From: Deltaproteobacteria bacterium
Lineage (GTDB): Bacteria > Campylobacterota_A > Desulfurellia > JAGGSF01
Length of the DNA stretch: 32,331 bases
Direction of reading: 5' to 3'
Assembly (NCBI GenBank): GCA_021159235.1
Contig: JAGGSF010000106.1
Location: 1 to 32,331, forward strand
Under the pieces are notes generated by a model. The model worked only from the letters and a program-made list of their open reading frames with translations, made no database searches and had not been told where the DNA came from. The first letter of the stretch is position 1. Each line of letters opens with the position of its first letter. Both the position numbers and the translations under genes were made by a program. Below are positions 9,625-19,601 of the stretch, in pieces.

Positions 9625-9895
9625 AGATGAGATAAAAAAAGTAGCGAGTTTGAGCAGGATACTGTTAAAAGAAGAAATAGAAGAGTTTACAGAACAGCTG
9701 GATACCATATTGGATTATATGAACAAACTGAATGAACTGAATACAGAAGATATCGATCCTGTTTTCCATATTGTAGAATTTGGTAATGTATTTCGTAATG
9801 ATGAGATAAAAGCATCGTTAGCTCTGGATGAGGCTTTAAAAAATGCCCCACAGAAAGAAGGAGCATTTTTTAAAGTTCCCAGGATAATAAAATAA
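9614..9895 (+). CDS. gatC: Asp/Glu-tRNA(Asn/Gln) amidotransferase subunit C
   Basis: The listed ORF opens at 9587 inside truA; in-frame ATG at 9614 gives the canonical N-term '[50 protein letters not shown]'. Confidence 0.9.
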   Translation: MISKDEIKKVASLSRILLKEEIEEFTEQLDTILDYMNKLNELNTEDIDPVFHIVEFGNVFRNDEIKASLALDEALKNAPQKEGAFFKVPRIIK

Positions 9896-11316
9896 TGCTT
9901 TATAGGCTAACCTTAACAGAAATTCTCCAGATGGTAAAAGAGAGAAAAACAAATGCAAAAGAGGTGTTTTTCTCGTTAAAGAAGCGGATTGAAGAGGTGG
10001 AAAAATATGTGAATGCCTATATAACGGTATTCGATGAAGAACCGGAAGAAAAGGGTTTGCTCAACGGTATACCTATTGCCATAAAGGACAATATATGCAT
10101 GAAAGATAAAAGGACAACCTGTGCTTCTCGTATACTTGAGAATTTCATTCCTCCCTATGATGCAACGGTAGTAGAAAGGTTGAAGAAAAGTGGAGCAAGT
10201 TTCATCGGTAAAACGAATATGGATGAATTTGCCATGGGTTCATCCTGCGAAACATCCCATTTTGGACCTACAAAGAATCCTTGGAATACAAATTACATTC
10301 CAGGGGGTTCAAGTGGCGGTTCTGCCGCTGCTGTTGCAAGTGGCGAAGCGATATGTGCCTTAGGTTCGGACACCGGTGGATCTATCAGACAGCCGGCTGC
10401 TTTGTGTGGTGTGGTTGGAATGAAACCTACCTACGGACGTGTATCTCGCTATGGCCTGGTCGCTTTTGCTTCCTCCTTGGACCAGATAGGCCCCATAACC
10501 AGGACGGTAGAAGATACAGCACTACTTTTGAATATCATCTGTGGAAAAGATGAAAGAGATTCTACGTCGGCAGACATACCTGTTCCTGATTTCAGAAAGG
10601 CATTAAACAGGGATATAAGAGATGTGAAAATCGGCGTTTACGAAAAGGGTCTGGAAGATTGTTCGAAAGCAGTCAAGGAAAATTTTAAAAAAGCGGAAGA
10701 TGTATTTGCCGGTCTGGGCGCAGAACTTATTCCTGTTGACCTTCCTCACTTAGAGTATGCGGTGGCAGATTACTATATTATCGCACCTGCTGAGGCTTCC
10801 TCCAATTTGGCAAGATACGATGGAGTAAGGTACGGCTTTCAACAGTGGAGAGATGATCTCATGGAAATGTATAGAGAAACACGCAGTAGCGGATTCGGCA
10901 ACGAGGTAAAGAGAAGAATACTGTTGGGAACATATGTGCTTTCTTCCGGTTATTATGATGCCTATTATCTAAAGGCACAAAAGGTGCGCACCTTGATCAA
11001 AGAGGATTTTGATAAGGCGTTTGACCGCGTTAAGGCAATTATTTTACCAACTTCTCCCGCTGAAGCTTTCAGATTGGGTGAAAGGATAAACGACCCCTTG
11101 AAAATGTATCTCTCCGACATATTCACTATACCAGCGAACCTGGCAGGATTGCCTGCAATCAGTGTTCCTATGGGTTTATCTGAAGATTGCCTGCCAGTGG
11201 GTTTACAGATTGTGGGCAGAGCTTTCTGTGAGGATGAAATCATCAGCATTGCACACGCCTTTGAAAGAGAAACATGTTTTTATAAAAAAATCCCTGTTTT
11301 TAAGGAGCAAATATGA
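9895..11316 (+). CDS. gatA: Asp/Glu-tRNA(Asn/Gln) amidotransferase subunit A
   Basis: Amidase signature '[64 protein letters not shown]'; TAATG overlap with gatC. Confidence 0.97.
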   Translation: MLYRLTLTEILQMVKERKTNAKEVFFSLKKRIEEVEKYVNAYITVFDEEPEEKGLLNGIPIAIKDNICMKDKRTTCASRILENFIPPYDATVVERLKKSGASFIGKTNMDEFAMGSSCETSHFGPTKNPWNTNYIPGGSSGGSAAAVASGEAICALGSDTGGSIRQPAALCGVVGMKPTYGRVSRYGLVAFASSLDQIGPITRTVEDTALLLNIICGKDERDSTSADIPVPDFRKALNRDIRDVKIGVYEKGLEDCSKAVKENFKKAEDVFAGLGAELIPVDLPHLEYAVADYYIIAPAEASSNLARYDGVRYGFQQWRDDLMEMYRETRSSGFGNEVKRRILLGTYVLSSGYYDAYYLKAQKVRTLIKEDFDKAFDRVKAIILPTSPAEAFRLGERINDPLKMYLSDIFTIPANLAGLPAISVPMGLSEDCLPVGLQIVGRAFCEDEIISIAHAFERETCFYKKIPVFKEQI

Positions 11317-11663
11317 GTATTTTGTGGGTAAGGGTAAGTCTTGTAAATAAAGAGGAATATATAGGAAGTATCAACATACCAGATAGTGAAGATGATCTTT
11401 TAACCATGCTGGAAGAAAGAACCTACTGGGGTTTAAAATTGGATGATGCACACCTTGTGAAGGGAGAAGAGATTATCCCCTTGGATAATGATAAAACATA
11501 TACAAACGAGATACTCATCATGGCTGACCATATATTGACCGTAAAATTTCTGCATCCGCAGTCCAAACTATACAAGGAATTAAACGCAAAGAAAAAACGG
11601 GCGGTGAAAAAGAAGATAAAGAAGAATAATATCCTGAAGTGGAACGTACTCAAAAATGAGTAG
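11313..11663 (+). CDS. Hypothetical small protein with basic C-terminal tail
   Basis: 116 aa; ATG overlaps gatA stop; beta-rich N-terminal segment and Lys-rich tail ([16 protein letters not shown]). No confident family. Confidence 0.7.
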   Translation: MSILWVRVSLVNKEEYIGSINIPDSEDDLLTMLEERTYWGLKLDDAHLVKGEEIIPLDNDKTYTNEILIMADHILTVKFLHPQSKLYKELNAKKKRAVKKKIKKNNILKWNVLKNE

Positions 11664-11669
11664 AAACAG

Positions 11670-12407
11670 GTGAGTATCACTGCTATCCTGGTTGTCAAAA
11701 ATGAGGAAGCACATTTAAGGGAAACGCTGAATGCACTGAGGTGGGTGGATGAAATTGTGGTTGTAGATTCTGGCAGTACGGATAAAACAGTTGATGTGGC
11801 AAGAGAATTTACCGACAAGATATATATTAAACCATGGATGGGTTACGGAAAACAAAAGAATTTTGCACTGAGCAAGGCAAAAAGTGAATGGGTTTTGTCT
11901 ATAGATGGAGATGAAACGGTAACCGAGGAACTGGCAAAGGAAGTGATGGAGGCTGTTAAAAACGATGAGTATGATGGATATTTGATAAATATTCAACTGG
12001 TTTTTCTGGGTAAGCCATTGAGATTTGGCGGTGTATATCCCGATTATCATCTGCGTTTGTTTAAAAGGGAGAAGGGAAGCTTTAAAGAGTCGGATGTGCA
12101 TGAAGGGGTAATTTTAAACGGCAAAAAAGCCAGATTAAATGGTAAAATTCTTCACCACAGTTATGAGAACCTCCATGATTACCTGCAGAAATTCAACACC
12201 TACACAACCCTATTTGCAAAACAGAAGGTAAGAGAGGGAAAGAGAACAAATGCCATCTATCCCTTCCTGCGCTTTGGAGGAGAGCTTTTTAAACGCCTAT
12301 TTTTTAAACTGGCTATTTTAGATGGTTATCCGGGCATGCTTTATGCTTTTCTATCTTCATTCTATTCCTTTATGAAATATGCAAAACTGTATGAAATGGA
12401 AAATTGA
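11670..12407 (+). CDS. Family 2 glycosyltransferase (WaaE/KdtX-like LPS core type)
   Basis: GTG start; 'ITAILVVKNEEAHLRETLNALRWVDEIVVVDSGSTDKTVDVAREF', 'WVLSIDGDETVTEEL', 'YPDYHLRLFKREKG'. Confidence 0.88.
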   Translation: MSITAILVVKNEEAHLRETLNALRWVDEIVVVDSGSTDKTVDVAREFTDKIYIKPWMGYGKQKNFALSKAKSEWVLSIDGDETVTEELAKEVMEAVKNDEYDGYLINIQLVFLGKPLRFGGVYPDYHLRLFKREKGSFKESDVHEGVILNGKKARLNGKILHHSYENLHDYLQKFNTYTTLFAKQKVREGKRTNAIYPFLRFGGELFKRLFFKLAILDGYPGMLYAFLSSFYSFMKYAKLYEMEN

Positions 12408-13143
12408 AGCGACTTTGGGTCTGTTGTTTTTAACTATTTTTTCTTCTCGCTACAACTTCTGGCGAAAAAAGGGAGGTATCCCCATCCTTTTATACCATTG
12501 CCTCTCAAGGCAAAAGACAGGCACAGGCATAGACAGGTTTTGCATTGATAAGAGAAACTTTTATCATCATGTGGATTATTTGAAGAGAATGGGATATAAA
12601 ACAGTGAATGTGGAAAGTTTGGAAGAATGTGAGGGAAAATGTGTGTGTATAACATTTGACGATGGTTACAAGGATAATATGTATGCCTATCCTGTATTGA
12701 AGAAATACGGATATACGGCGACATTTTTTGTTGTTACGGATTGGATAGAGAAGGGAAGGAGTCCATGTGGACTGGAGATGATGAGCTGGGAAGATATAGA
12801 GTTCTTAAAGAAAAATGGCTTTGAGATTGGTTCTCACTCTCTCAGTCATAGGAAATTTCCTCTATTGAGTGCAGAGGACAAGAAAAAGGAATTGTTCAAA
12901 AGTAAAGAGATAATAGAGGAGAGGATAAACTCTCCTGTGCATTCTTTCTCTTATCCCTATGGAGCATGGGATGATGAATCAAAAAGGATGGTAAGAAAAT
13001 ACTATAAGAAGGCATTAATTGTTAAACAAAAAACATATACAGAAAATGACGATGTATTTCTCATTCCCAGAGCAGTTGTAAGGAAGGATACAGACATGTT
13101 AGACTTTTACCTTTTACTTACTCGGGGAAGAAGTAGAATATGA
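12379..13143 (+). CDS. Polysaccharide deacetylase (NodB-homology) family protein
   Basis: N-terminal TM segment; motif 1 'CITFDDGYKDN', motif 2 'IGSHSLSHRKF', 'FSYPYGAWDDES'. Confidence 0.88.
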   Translation: MQNCMKWKIEATLGLLFLTIFSSRYNFWRKKGGIPILLYHCLSRQKTGTGIDRFCIDKRNFYHHVDYLKRMGYKTVNVESLEECEGKCVCITFDDGYKDNMYAYPVLKKYGYTATFFVVTDWIEKGRSPCGLEMMSWEDIEFLKKNGFEIGSHSLSHRKFPLLSAEDKKKELFKSKEIIEERINSPVHSFSYPYGAWDDESKRMVRKYYKKALIVKQKTYTENDDVFLIPRAVVRKDTDMLDFYLLLTRGRSRI

Positions 13144-14081
13144 AAGTAGCAGTGGTAGGTGCAGGATATTGGGGAGAAAACCTGGTAAGAGTTTTTTATG
13201 AACTGGGCGCATTGGAGATGATATGCGATATAGACAAAAACAGGATAAATCAATTAAGGAGGGTGTATCCTTCTGTTTTTTTTACTTCTCGCTTTGATGA
13301 TGTTTTATCATCTTCTGTAGAAGGAGTAGTCATCTCTACCCCCGCTTCTACTCATCATGAATTGGTTAAAAAAGCACTGTTGTGTGAAAAGGATGTATTT
13401 GTGGAAAAACCCCTGTCTCTATCTAAGGCAGAGGCTGAAGAACTTGTTTCCATATCGGATGAAAAAAAGGCCATTCTAATGGTGGGAAATATTCTCCACT
13501 ATCATCCTGCCTATGTGAGATTGAAAGAAATTGTGGAGGATGGAGCAATAGGTGATATATTGTACATTTACACCAGGAGATTAAACCTGGGCAGAGTGGA
13601 AAAAGAAAGAAATGTGTTATGGGGATTGGCACCACACGATGTTTCCTTAATTTTGGATATTCTAAAGGAAAAACCAGAGAGATTGGACAGTTTTATACAT
13701 GAGGGAACAGATATGCTGGATAGCGCCTGGATCTCTATGGATTTTCCCTCTAATAGAAAGGCACAGATATTTGTTTCCTGGTTGTATCCGTTTAAAGAAC
13801 AGAAATTTGTTGTTGTGGGTGAAAAGATGATGGCTCTATTTGACGATTGTGCGGATTGGAATGAAAAGTTGAAGATATATGGTTATTCTATGAAAAAAAA
13901 TGAAAGGATCTCACTGCAAAAGAAGGCTTTGTTTAAGGTTGACATAAAGCAGAAAGAACCGTTAAAGGAAGAATGCAAACAATTCATCCGGTGTGTTCAA
14001 AACAGAGAAAGACCAGAGACAGATGGAAAGAATATGATTGATGTTGTTTCTATTATTGAGAAGTGTGCAAAGTCGGGATAA
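13140..14081 (+). CDS. Gfo/Idh/MocA-family NAD(P)-dependent sugar oxidoreductase (WlbA-like)
   Basis: Rossmann 'VAVVGAGYWGENLVRVFYELGAL', 'VFVEKPLSLSKAEAEEL', 'WGLAPHDVSLILDIL'. Confidence 0.88.
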   Translation: MKVAVVGAGYWGENLVRVFYELGALEMICDIDKNRINQLRRVYPSVFFTSRFDDVLSSSVEGVVISTPASTHHELVKKALLCEKDVFVEKPLSLSKAEAEELVSISDEKKAILMVGNILHYHPAYVRLKEIVEDGAIGDILYIYTRRLNLGRVEKERNVLWGLAPHDVSLILDILKEKPERLDSFIHEGTDMLDSAWISMDFPSNRKAQIFVSWLYPFKEQKFVVVGEKMMALFDDCADWNEKLKIYGYSMKKNERISLQKKALFKVDIKQKEPLKEECKQFIRCVQNRERPETDGKNMIDVVSIIEKCAKSG

Positions 14082-14091
14082 TGGAGATTTT

Positions 14092-15231
14092 ATGAAAGTT
14101 CCATTCTTAGATTTGAAACTGCAATATGAAGAAGCTAAAGAGGAGATAGATAAAGGAATTTCGGATGTTTTGGAATCCCAGCAGTTCATACTGGGTAAAA
14201 AGGTGGAGCAACTGGAAAAAAGAATTGCCGATTATTGCGGGTGCAGATATGCCGTTGGTGTTTCTTCTTGCAGTGATGCTTTACTCGTTTCACTTTTAAG
14301 TTTAAACCTGAAAGAAGGTGATGAGGTGATCACTACACCCTTTACATTTGTATCTACCGCCAGCGCAATCATACATGCAGGACTGAAACCGGTCTTTGTG
14401 GATATAGACGAAAGTTACAACATAGATGTAGAGAGAGTAGAAGATGTTATCTCCACGAAAACAAGAGTTATTATTCCCGTTCATCTATTCGGTCAATGTG
14501 CGAGTATGATGGAAATCTCACAACTAAAAGAGAAGTACCATCTAAGGGTAATAGAAGATTCGGCTCAGGCTATAGGGGCTGAATATCCATTGAATGGAAA
14601 GGTGAAAAAAACATGTTCTATGGGTGATGCAGGATGCCTGTCATTTTATCCTACAAAGAACTTAGGTGGATTTGGTAATGGAGGAATGGTTCTAACAGAT
14701 GATGCAGAGATATATGAGAAGATAAAGATGTTGCGTTCGCACGGATATGATGGTAAGTGTTACAAAGTGTTGGGCTGGAATTTCCGTCTGGATGCATTGC
14801 AGGCATCTGTTCTTTTAGCAAAGATAAATTTCTTGGATAAATGGAACAGGATAAGGAGAGAAAATGCTCGATACTATGAAAACCTGTTTTATGATAGTGG
14901 TTTATTGGAAAAGGAAGTGGTAAAACTTCCCCTTACCTTGTATAGAGGAAAGGTAGAAAATTACCACACCTATCATCAGTTTGTAATCAGGGTAAAGGAG
15001 AGGGATGCGTTGAGAAGGTTTCTATATGAAAGGGGTATAGAAACTGCCGTCTATTATCCATTTCCACTACACCTACAACCATGCTTTTCTTCATTGGGTT
15101 ACTCAAAGGGGGATTTTCCTGTCGCAGAACAGATTTGCCAGGAAGTTTTAGCTTTAGCAATATATCCAGGTTTGAAGCGGGAGATGCAGGACTACATCGT
15201 GGAGCAGATAAAGAATTTTTACAACAGATGA
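14092..15231 (+). CDS. DegT/DnrJ/EryC1/StrS-family nucleotide-sugar aminotransferase
   Basis: Listed ORF starts at 14038 inside the upstream gene; in-frame ATG at 14092 gives '[20 protein letters not shown]...'; '[13 protein letters not shown]', '[22 protein letters not shown]', '[18 protein letters not shown]'. Confidence 0.92.
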   Translation: MKVPFLDLKLQYEEAKEEIDKGISDVLESQQFILGKKVEQLEKRIADYCGCRYAVGVSSCSDALLVSLLSLNLKEGDEVITTPFTFVSTASAIIHAGLKPVFVDIDESYNIDVERVEDVISTKTRVIIPVHLFGQCASMMEISQLKEKYHLRVIEDSAQAIGAEYPLNGKVKKTCSMGDAGCLSFYPTKNLGGFGNGGMVLTDDAEIYEKIKMLRSHGYDGKCYKVLGWNFRLDALQASVLLAKINFLDKWNRIRRENARYYENLFYDSGLLEKEVVKLPLTLYRGKVENYHTYHQFVIRVKERDALRRFLYERGIETAVYYPFPLHLQPCFSSLGYSKGDFPVAEQICQEVLALAIYPGLKREMQDYIVEQIKNFYNR

Positions 15232-15239
15232 GGAGAAAA

Positions 15240-16448
15240 ATGGATAGAGAAAAATTATTGGAAGAGATTTCCGTTGAAACTCCATCCAAGATTATACTCA
15301 TCGTTTTAGATGGTTTAGGCGGCCTGCCTTATAAGGATGGAAAAACAGAGCTGGAATGCGCAAAGACACCAAACCTAAATGCTTTGGCAAAGAACTCTGC
15401 CTTGGGATTAACCTATCCCATCTTGCAGGGTATTACACCTGGAAGCGGTCCTGCCCATCTTGCCCTGTTTGGATACGATCCTTTAAAGTATACGATTGGA
15501 AGAGGTATCCTGGAAAATTTGGGGTTGGGAGTGGAGATTGAAAGAGGTGATTTAGCTATAAGGGGGAATTTCTGCACGTTGAAGGATGAAGTAGTGGTAG
15601 ATAGAAGGGCAGGAAGGATACCCACGGACAAATGTGTTGAGCTCTGCAGGAAGCTTAATGAAAACACCGGTAAGATCGATGGGGTTGATGTCCTGTTTAC
15701 ACCCGGCATGGAACACAGGTTTGCATTGAGGTTAAGGGGAGAAGGTTTAAGTGACAAGATAAAGGAAACAGATCCCCAGAAGGTAGGGGAAAGACCTGTT
15801 ATCCCTGAAGCTTTGGAAAAAGATGGGGAAAGAACATCCCAAACTTTGAAAAAGATAATGGAAATGGCAAGAGACACTCTAAAGGATGAGGAAAGGGCAA
15901 ACTTTATCCTGCTCAGGGGCTATTCTCTCCATTCTCCCATACCATCTATGAGTAAACTATTTAAACTGAAACCAGCGGCTGTTGCCACCTATCCCATGTA
16001 TAAAGGTCTGGCAAAACTGGTAGGGATGGATGTCTTAGATGTGAAGGGTACAGAAATATCAGATGAAGTGGAGACATTGAAACAAAACTATAAACATTAT
16101 GATTTTTTTTACTTTCATGTGAAGAAAACAGATTCCTATGGTGAAGATGGAAACTTTGATAAAAAAGTATCCATTATAGAAGAGTTTGATAGGGCCTTGC
16201 CAGAAATTCTTTCCCTTTGTTTTGATGTTGTAGTTGTAACCTCTGATCATTCTACCCCTTGCCTTTTAAAAGGACACAGCTGGCATCCCAATCCATTTTT
16301 AATCTATTCAAAGTATGTCATAGCGGATGAGCAGACGGAATTTTCAGAAAAGAGCTGTGCAAAAGGCATACTGGGGCATTTCTATGCTAAGGATGCAATG
16401 AGCCTCATGCTTGCCAGCGCATTGAAGCTGAAAAAATTTGGGGCATAG
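15240..16448 (+). CDS. apgM: Archaeal-type 2,3-bisphosphoglycerate-independent phosphoglycerate mutase (ApgM family, TIGR00306-like)
   Basis: Listed ORF begins at 15081 in the upstream gene; in-frame ATG at 15240 after AGGAG. '[33 protein letters not shown]', '[17 protein letters not shown]', '[25 protein letters not shown]'. Confidence 0.88.
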   Translation: MDREKLLEEISVETPSKIILIVLDGLGGLPYKDGKTELECAKTPNLNALAKNSALGLTYPILQGITPGSGPAHLALFGYDPLKYTIGRGILENLGLGVEIERGDLAIRGNFCTLKDEVVVDRRAGRIPTDKCVELCRKLNENTGKIDGVDVLFTPGMEHRFALRLRGEGLSDKIKETDPQKVGERPVIPEALEKDGERTSQTLKKIMEMARDTLKDEERANFILLRGYSLHSPIPSMSKLFKLKPAAVATYPMYKGLAKLVGMDVLDVKGTEISDEVETLKQNYKHYDFFYFHVKKTDSYGEDGNFDKKVSIIEEFDRALPEILSLCFDVVVVTSDHSTPCLLKGHSWHPNPFLIYSKYVIADEQTEFSEKSCAKGILGHFYAKDAMSLMLASALKLKKFGA

Positions 16449-16450
16449 AT

Positions 16451-17605
16451 TCAGCCTTCTTTAAACAGGAAATCGGGTAGAAGTCTACATCCTTCTACCG
16501 CTCTTTTTCCACTTTTCTCGTTGAATAGACCTTTTTTGTTCTTATCTTTTCTGCTATCCCAGATGGCGAAAGGAACAGGATCGGCAGTATGTGTCCTTAA
16601 GGTTATGGGTGTAGGATGATCAGGTAAAAGCAAAATTTTTACCTCTCTGTCCTGTGAAAAATCCAAGACCCTTTTCACCACTTCTTTATCAAATAACTCA
16701 ATGGCTCTAATCTTCAATTCTACATCACCCAGGTGTCCCGCTTCATCCGGTGCCTCCACATGAATGAAAGATAGATCCACTTCCTCTAAGGCCTTAAAGG
16801 CCGCTTCTACTTTCCCTTTATAGTTGGTATCTATGAATGCTGTTGCTCCTTTTACATCTATTACCTTGAAACCGATCAATCTGGCGATACCCTTCATCAG
16901 ATCCACGGCACTGATCATGGCACCTGTTTTTTTGAATTTCTCCCTGAAGGAAGGAATAGAAGGTTTTTTCCCTCCTCCCCACAACCATATATAATTTGCT
17001 TCATTTAATCCCTTTTCTCTTCTTCTTAAATTCACAGGATGATTCTCTAAAATGGGATGCATCTTTTTCATCACCATCAGAAGTTTTCCTTTGGGAAGAA
17101 AGGGAAGGATATGTTTGCCTGAAATGTTATGGGGAGGTGTGGTGGGAATAACCTCTCCATTTTCCCATACCAGTAGATTTCTATAACCCACACCGGAAAA
17201 AAATTGCCATCCGGGATCTGTGCTGTTGTTCAAAACAGCAATGAGTTTTTCAGATTCCCCCGTAGAGAGATGACCAGCACTATAATCCTTCATTACTTCA
17301 TTTTCAATGGTTACAAAATTGCATCTGTAAGCAACATCATTTTCCTTTAACGGTATGTTCCTTGCCGCTAATTCCAGCGGTGCTCTTCCCGTATAGTATT
17401 TCTTGGGGTCATAACCCAGAATGCTCATATTAGCGATATCTGAGGCAGGCTCCATTCCCTCAGGCACATTTCTCACCATACCTGTAAAGCCGCCTGCAAT
17501 CCTGTCCATATTTTCTGTATGGGCATACTCTAAAGGTGTTTTCCCTCCCAGCTCTTTTAATGGCTCGTCTGCTGCACCGTCACATAAAAGAATAAAGTAT
17601 TTCAT
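16451..17605 (-). CDS. ApgM-family cofactor-independent phosphoglycerate mutase paralog (TIGR02535-like, a group also proposed as homoserine kinase)
   Basis: 'MKYFILLCDGAADEPLKELGGKTPLEYAHTENMDRIA', 'MEPASDIANMSILGYDPKKYYTGRAPLELAA', 'DYSAGHLST', 'DEAGHLGD', 'LLLPDHPTPITLRTHTADPVPF'. Confidence 0.87.
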   Translation of the reverse strand: MKYFILLCDGAADEPLKELGGKTPLEYAHTENMDRIAGGFTGMVRNVPEGMEPASDIANMSILGYDPKKYYTGRAPLELAARNIPLKENDVAYRCNFVTIENEVMKDYSAGHLSTGESEKLIAVLNNSTDPGWQFFSGVGYRNLLVWENGEVIPTTPPHNISGKHILPFLPKGKLLMVMKKMHPILENHPVNLRRREKGLNEANYIWLWGGGKKPSIPSFREKFKKTGAMISAVDLMKGIARLIGFKVIDVKGATAFIDTNYKGKVEAAFKALEEVDLSFIHVEAPDEAGHLGDVELKIRAIELFDKEVVKRVLDFSQDREVKILLLPDHPTPITLRTHTADPVPFAIWDSRKDKNKKGLFNEKSGKRAVEGCRLLPDFLFKEG

Positions 17606-17609
17606 TCTG

Positions 17610-18755
17610 CTATTTCTGTGGAATCTTTGTAAACCGATCCTTTAGCTTTTCTAAAACCTGTGGTCTCGTTGTATATTCCATTTCTTCAGGAGGCAATATC
17701 GCTGGCATAATAGAACCCTGTTTTCTTATCGCTACATTCAACCTCATCGATTCTTCTCTTATGTGATTCCAGCATGGGAATTTGAAGTAATCCACAGGTA
17801 TATGCTCTCCCACCTCCGATGAAGGGTCTTCTAATCCCTGAAGTTTCCCATTTACAACATGCAACCCGATGGCACATATAGGAGGAGGACCATCAAAGTA
17901 AGTAGGATCAGATTCCTCAACAGACACCGGATAGAACACACCATTGTGCGAACCCCTCATCCATCCGGGAACAAAGATGGGTTCCATAAATGGTTGCAGT
18001 ATCTCTCCCAGTGCCGGGAATCCTGACTGGGCCCTGACGATGCACACCGGGTCATCCTTGCCTACATATTTACCAGCAATGAGGTTTAATCTCTCAGTGC
18101 TGACAGAGGCAGCTATACCCAATTCCTCGTTTTTACTGAAAACCCTTTTGATAGCAAAGCGCGTTGTGTCTCCCAATATGGCCAGAATATCATTCAACTC
18201 CTCCGGTGAAGAGAGTGTGATCTCTTTATGGTCGATAAGGTCAAATATCTGGAATTTAAAACCATCATGCATGCGTGGATCTATAACCAGCCCTGCTGTT
18301 TTGAACGGATTTGCAAATATGTTTAAAAGTGGTACGGAATAGGCAGAAGGAGCGGTTTTATCTGCCATGAAGAACACCAGGGGTTCAGATCTTCTCTCTT
18401 CGAAGGTCATCTCTGCTGCACCAGGCCCCAGCCCTCTTATATTTCCGGAAAAGGCATCCTTTAAAAGATCCTGCCCGGCGGCATAAACCTTTAATTTTTT
18501 AGCTACATTGGATGCCTCTACAAACGCATTCCATGCCAGGCCATGAATCTCACTGTTATCTATCCCCTTGTTATGGGTCATGATAATCTGCATATCGTCA
18601 CCCACTCGCGTGACATAAAAATCGTTTATGATATTCTTGGCATAGCCATCACGCAAAACATCCTTTAATGCTTCCATCATTGAAGGATGCGGTCTCGTAT
18701 GCCCTCCCACAGAACCTATATCTGCTTTAATCAAACTTACTGTTATTTGAGCCAT
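17610..18755 (-). CDS. fbp: Bifunctional fructose-1,6-bisphosphate aldolase/phosphatase (FBPA/P, archaeal / type V)
   Basis: 'ITVSLIKADIGSVGGHTRPHPSMMEAL', 'GQDLLKDAFSGNIRGLGPGAAEMTFEERRSEP', 'MADKTAPSAYSVPLLNIFANPFKTAGLVIDP', 'GWMRGSHNGVFYPV'. Confidence 0.96.
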   Translation of the reverse strand: MAQITVSLIKADIGSVGGHTRPHPSMMEALKDVLRDGYAKNIINDFYVTRVGDDMQIIMTHNKGIDNSEIHGLAWNAFVEASNVAKKLKVYAAGQDLLKDAFSGNIRGLGPGAAEMTFEERRSEPLVFFMADKTAPSAYSVPLLNIFANPFKTAGLVIDPRMHDGFKFQIFDLIDHKEITLSSPEELNDILAILGDTTRFAIKRVFSKNEELGIAASVSTERLNLIAGKYVGKDDPVCIVRAQSGFPALGEILQPFMEPIFVPGWMRGSHNGVFYPVSVEESDPTYFDGPPPICAIGLHVVNGKLQGLEDPSSEVGEHIPVDYFKFPCWNHIREESMRLNVAIRKQGSIMPAILPPEEMEYTTRPQVLEKLKDRFTKIPQK

Positions 18756-18769
18756 TTTTCCTCCTCTAT

Positions 18770-19570
18770 TCAGGCTTTAGATAATTCTTCTGACCTTTTT
18801 GTAGCTTTTTCCACCGCTTTTATAAATGCATCCCTTATTCCTCTTTCTTCTAATACACTCAAACCGTAAATGGTTGTCCCTGCGGGAGAGGTTACCATAT
18901 CTTTGAGTTGGGCGGGATGTTTTTTCAATTTCATCACCATCTCTGCTGCTCCTTTCACAGTTTGGGCGGCAAGCAGTGTAGCCATTTCCCTCTTTAATCC
19001 CATCTTTACCCCTCCATCTGACATTGCCTCTATCACTTCAAAGATGTAAGCAGGGCCACTGCCAGAAAGACCTGTCACCGCATCCAAAAGCCTTTCTTCT
19101 ACCTTCTCTACTTTCCCCACGGATGAAAGAATTTCACATACAATCTCTTCATCCTTCTCTCTTACCTTTCCATTGATACAGAAACAGGATATAGCCTCTC
19201 CCACCAAAGCTGCAATATTGGGCATAACCCGAACGATTCTTCCTCTACCTTTCAACTTTTCTTCAATAGTTGAAATCTTCACGCCGGCGACAATGGAGAT
19301 GAGCAATTTTCCATCATCTATAACAGGTTCTACTTCTTCCAATAAGGCAGATATATCCTGTGGTTTCACGCAGATTAAAATAACATCTGCCCTTTTTGCA
19401 CAGTCAACATTGTCCAAAACCCTTATTCCAAATCTCTTTTCCACCTCAGATTTATGAAATTTATCTGAAACAAAGAGATGCTTTTTGTTTAAGCCCTTTT
19501 TTATTAAGCCTTCTATCAATGCACTGCCCATATTTCCTGCACCGAGAAGGCCAATCCCTGCCTCTAACAT
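18770..19570 (-). CDS. proC: Pyrroline-5-carboxylate reductase
   Basis: 'IGLLGAGNMGSALIEGLIKKG', 'VRVMPNIAALVGEAISCF', 'VTGLSGSGPAYIFEVIEAMSDGGVKMGL', 'MVTSPAGTTIYGLSVLEERGIRDAFIKAVEKAT'. Confidence 0.96.
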   Translation of the reverse strand: MLEAGIGLLGAGNMGSALIEGLIKKGLNKKHLFVSDKFHKSEVEKRFGIRVLDNVDCAKRADVILICVKPQDISALLEEVEPVIDDGKLLISIVAGVKISTIEEKLKGRGRIVRVMPNIAALVGEAISCFCINGKVREKDEEIVCEILSSVGKVEKVEERLLDAVTGLSGSGPAYIFEVIEAMSDGGVKMGLKREMATLLAAQTVKGAAEMVMKLKKHPAQLKDMVTSPAGTTIYGLSVLEERGIRDAFIKAVEKATKRSEELSKA

Positions 19571-19601
19571 ATTTTAATTCTATCATACCTGCATTAAATT
19601 C

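Noticed and set aside
10281-10553. 90-aa plus-strand ORF in another frame of gatA
   Set aside because: Out-of-frame overlap with the amidase signature; Cys/Trp-rich nonsense composition.
15413-15877. 154-aa minus-strand ORF antisense to the plus-strand apgM
   Set aside because: Antisense shadow ORF of a conserved gene; no domain.
17944-18342. 132-aa plus-strand ORF opposite the FBP aldolase/phosphatase
   Set aside because: Antisense to a strongly conserved gene; no independent evidence.
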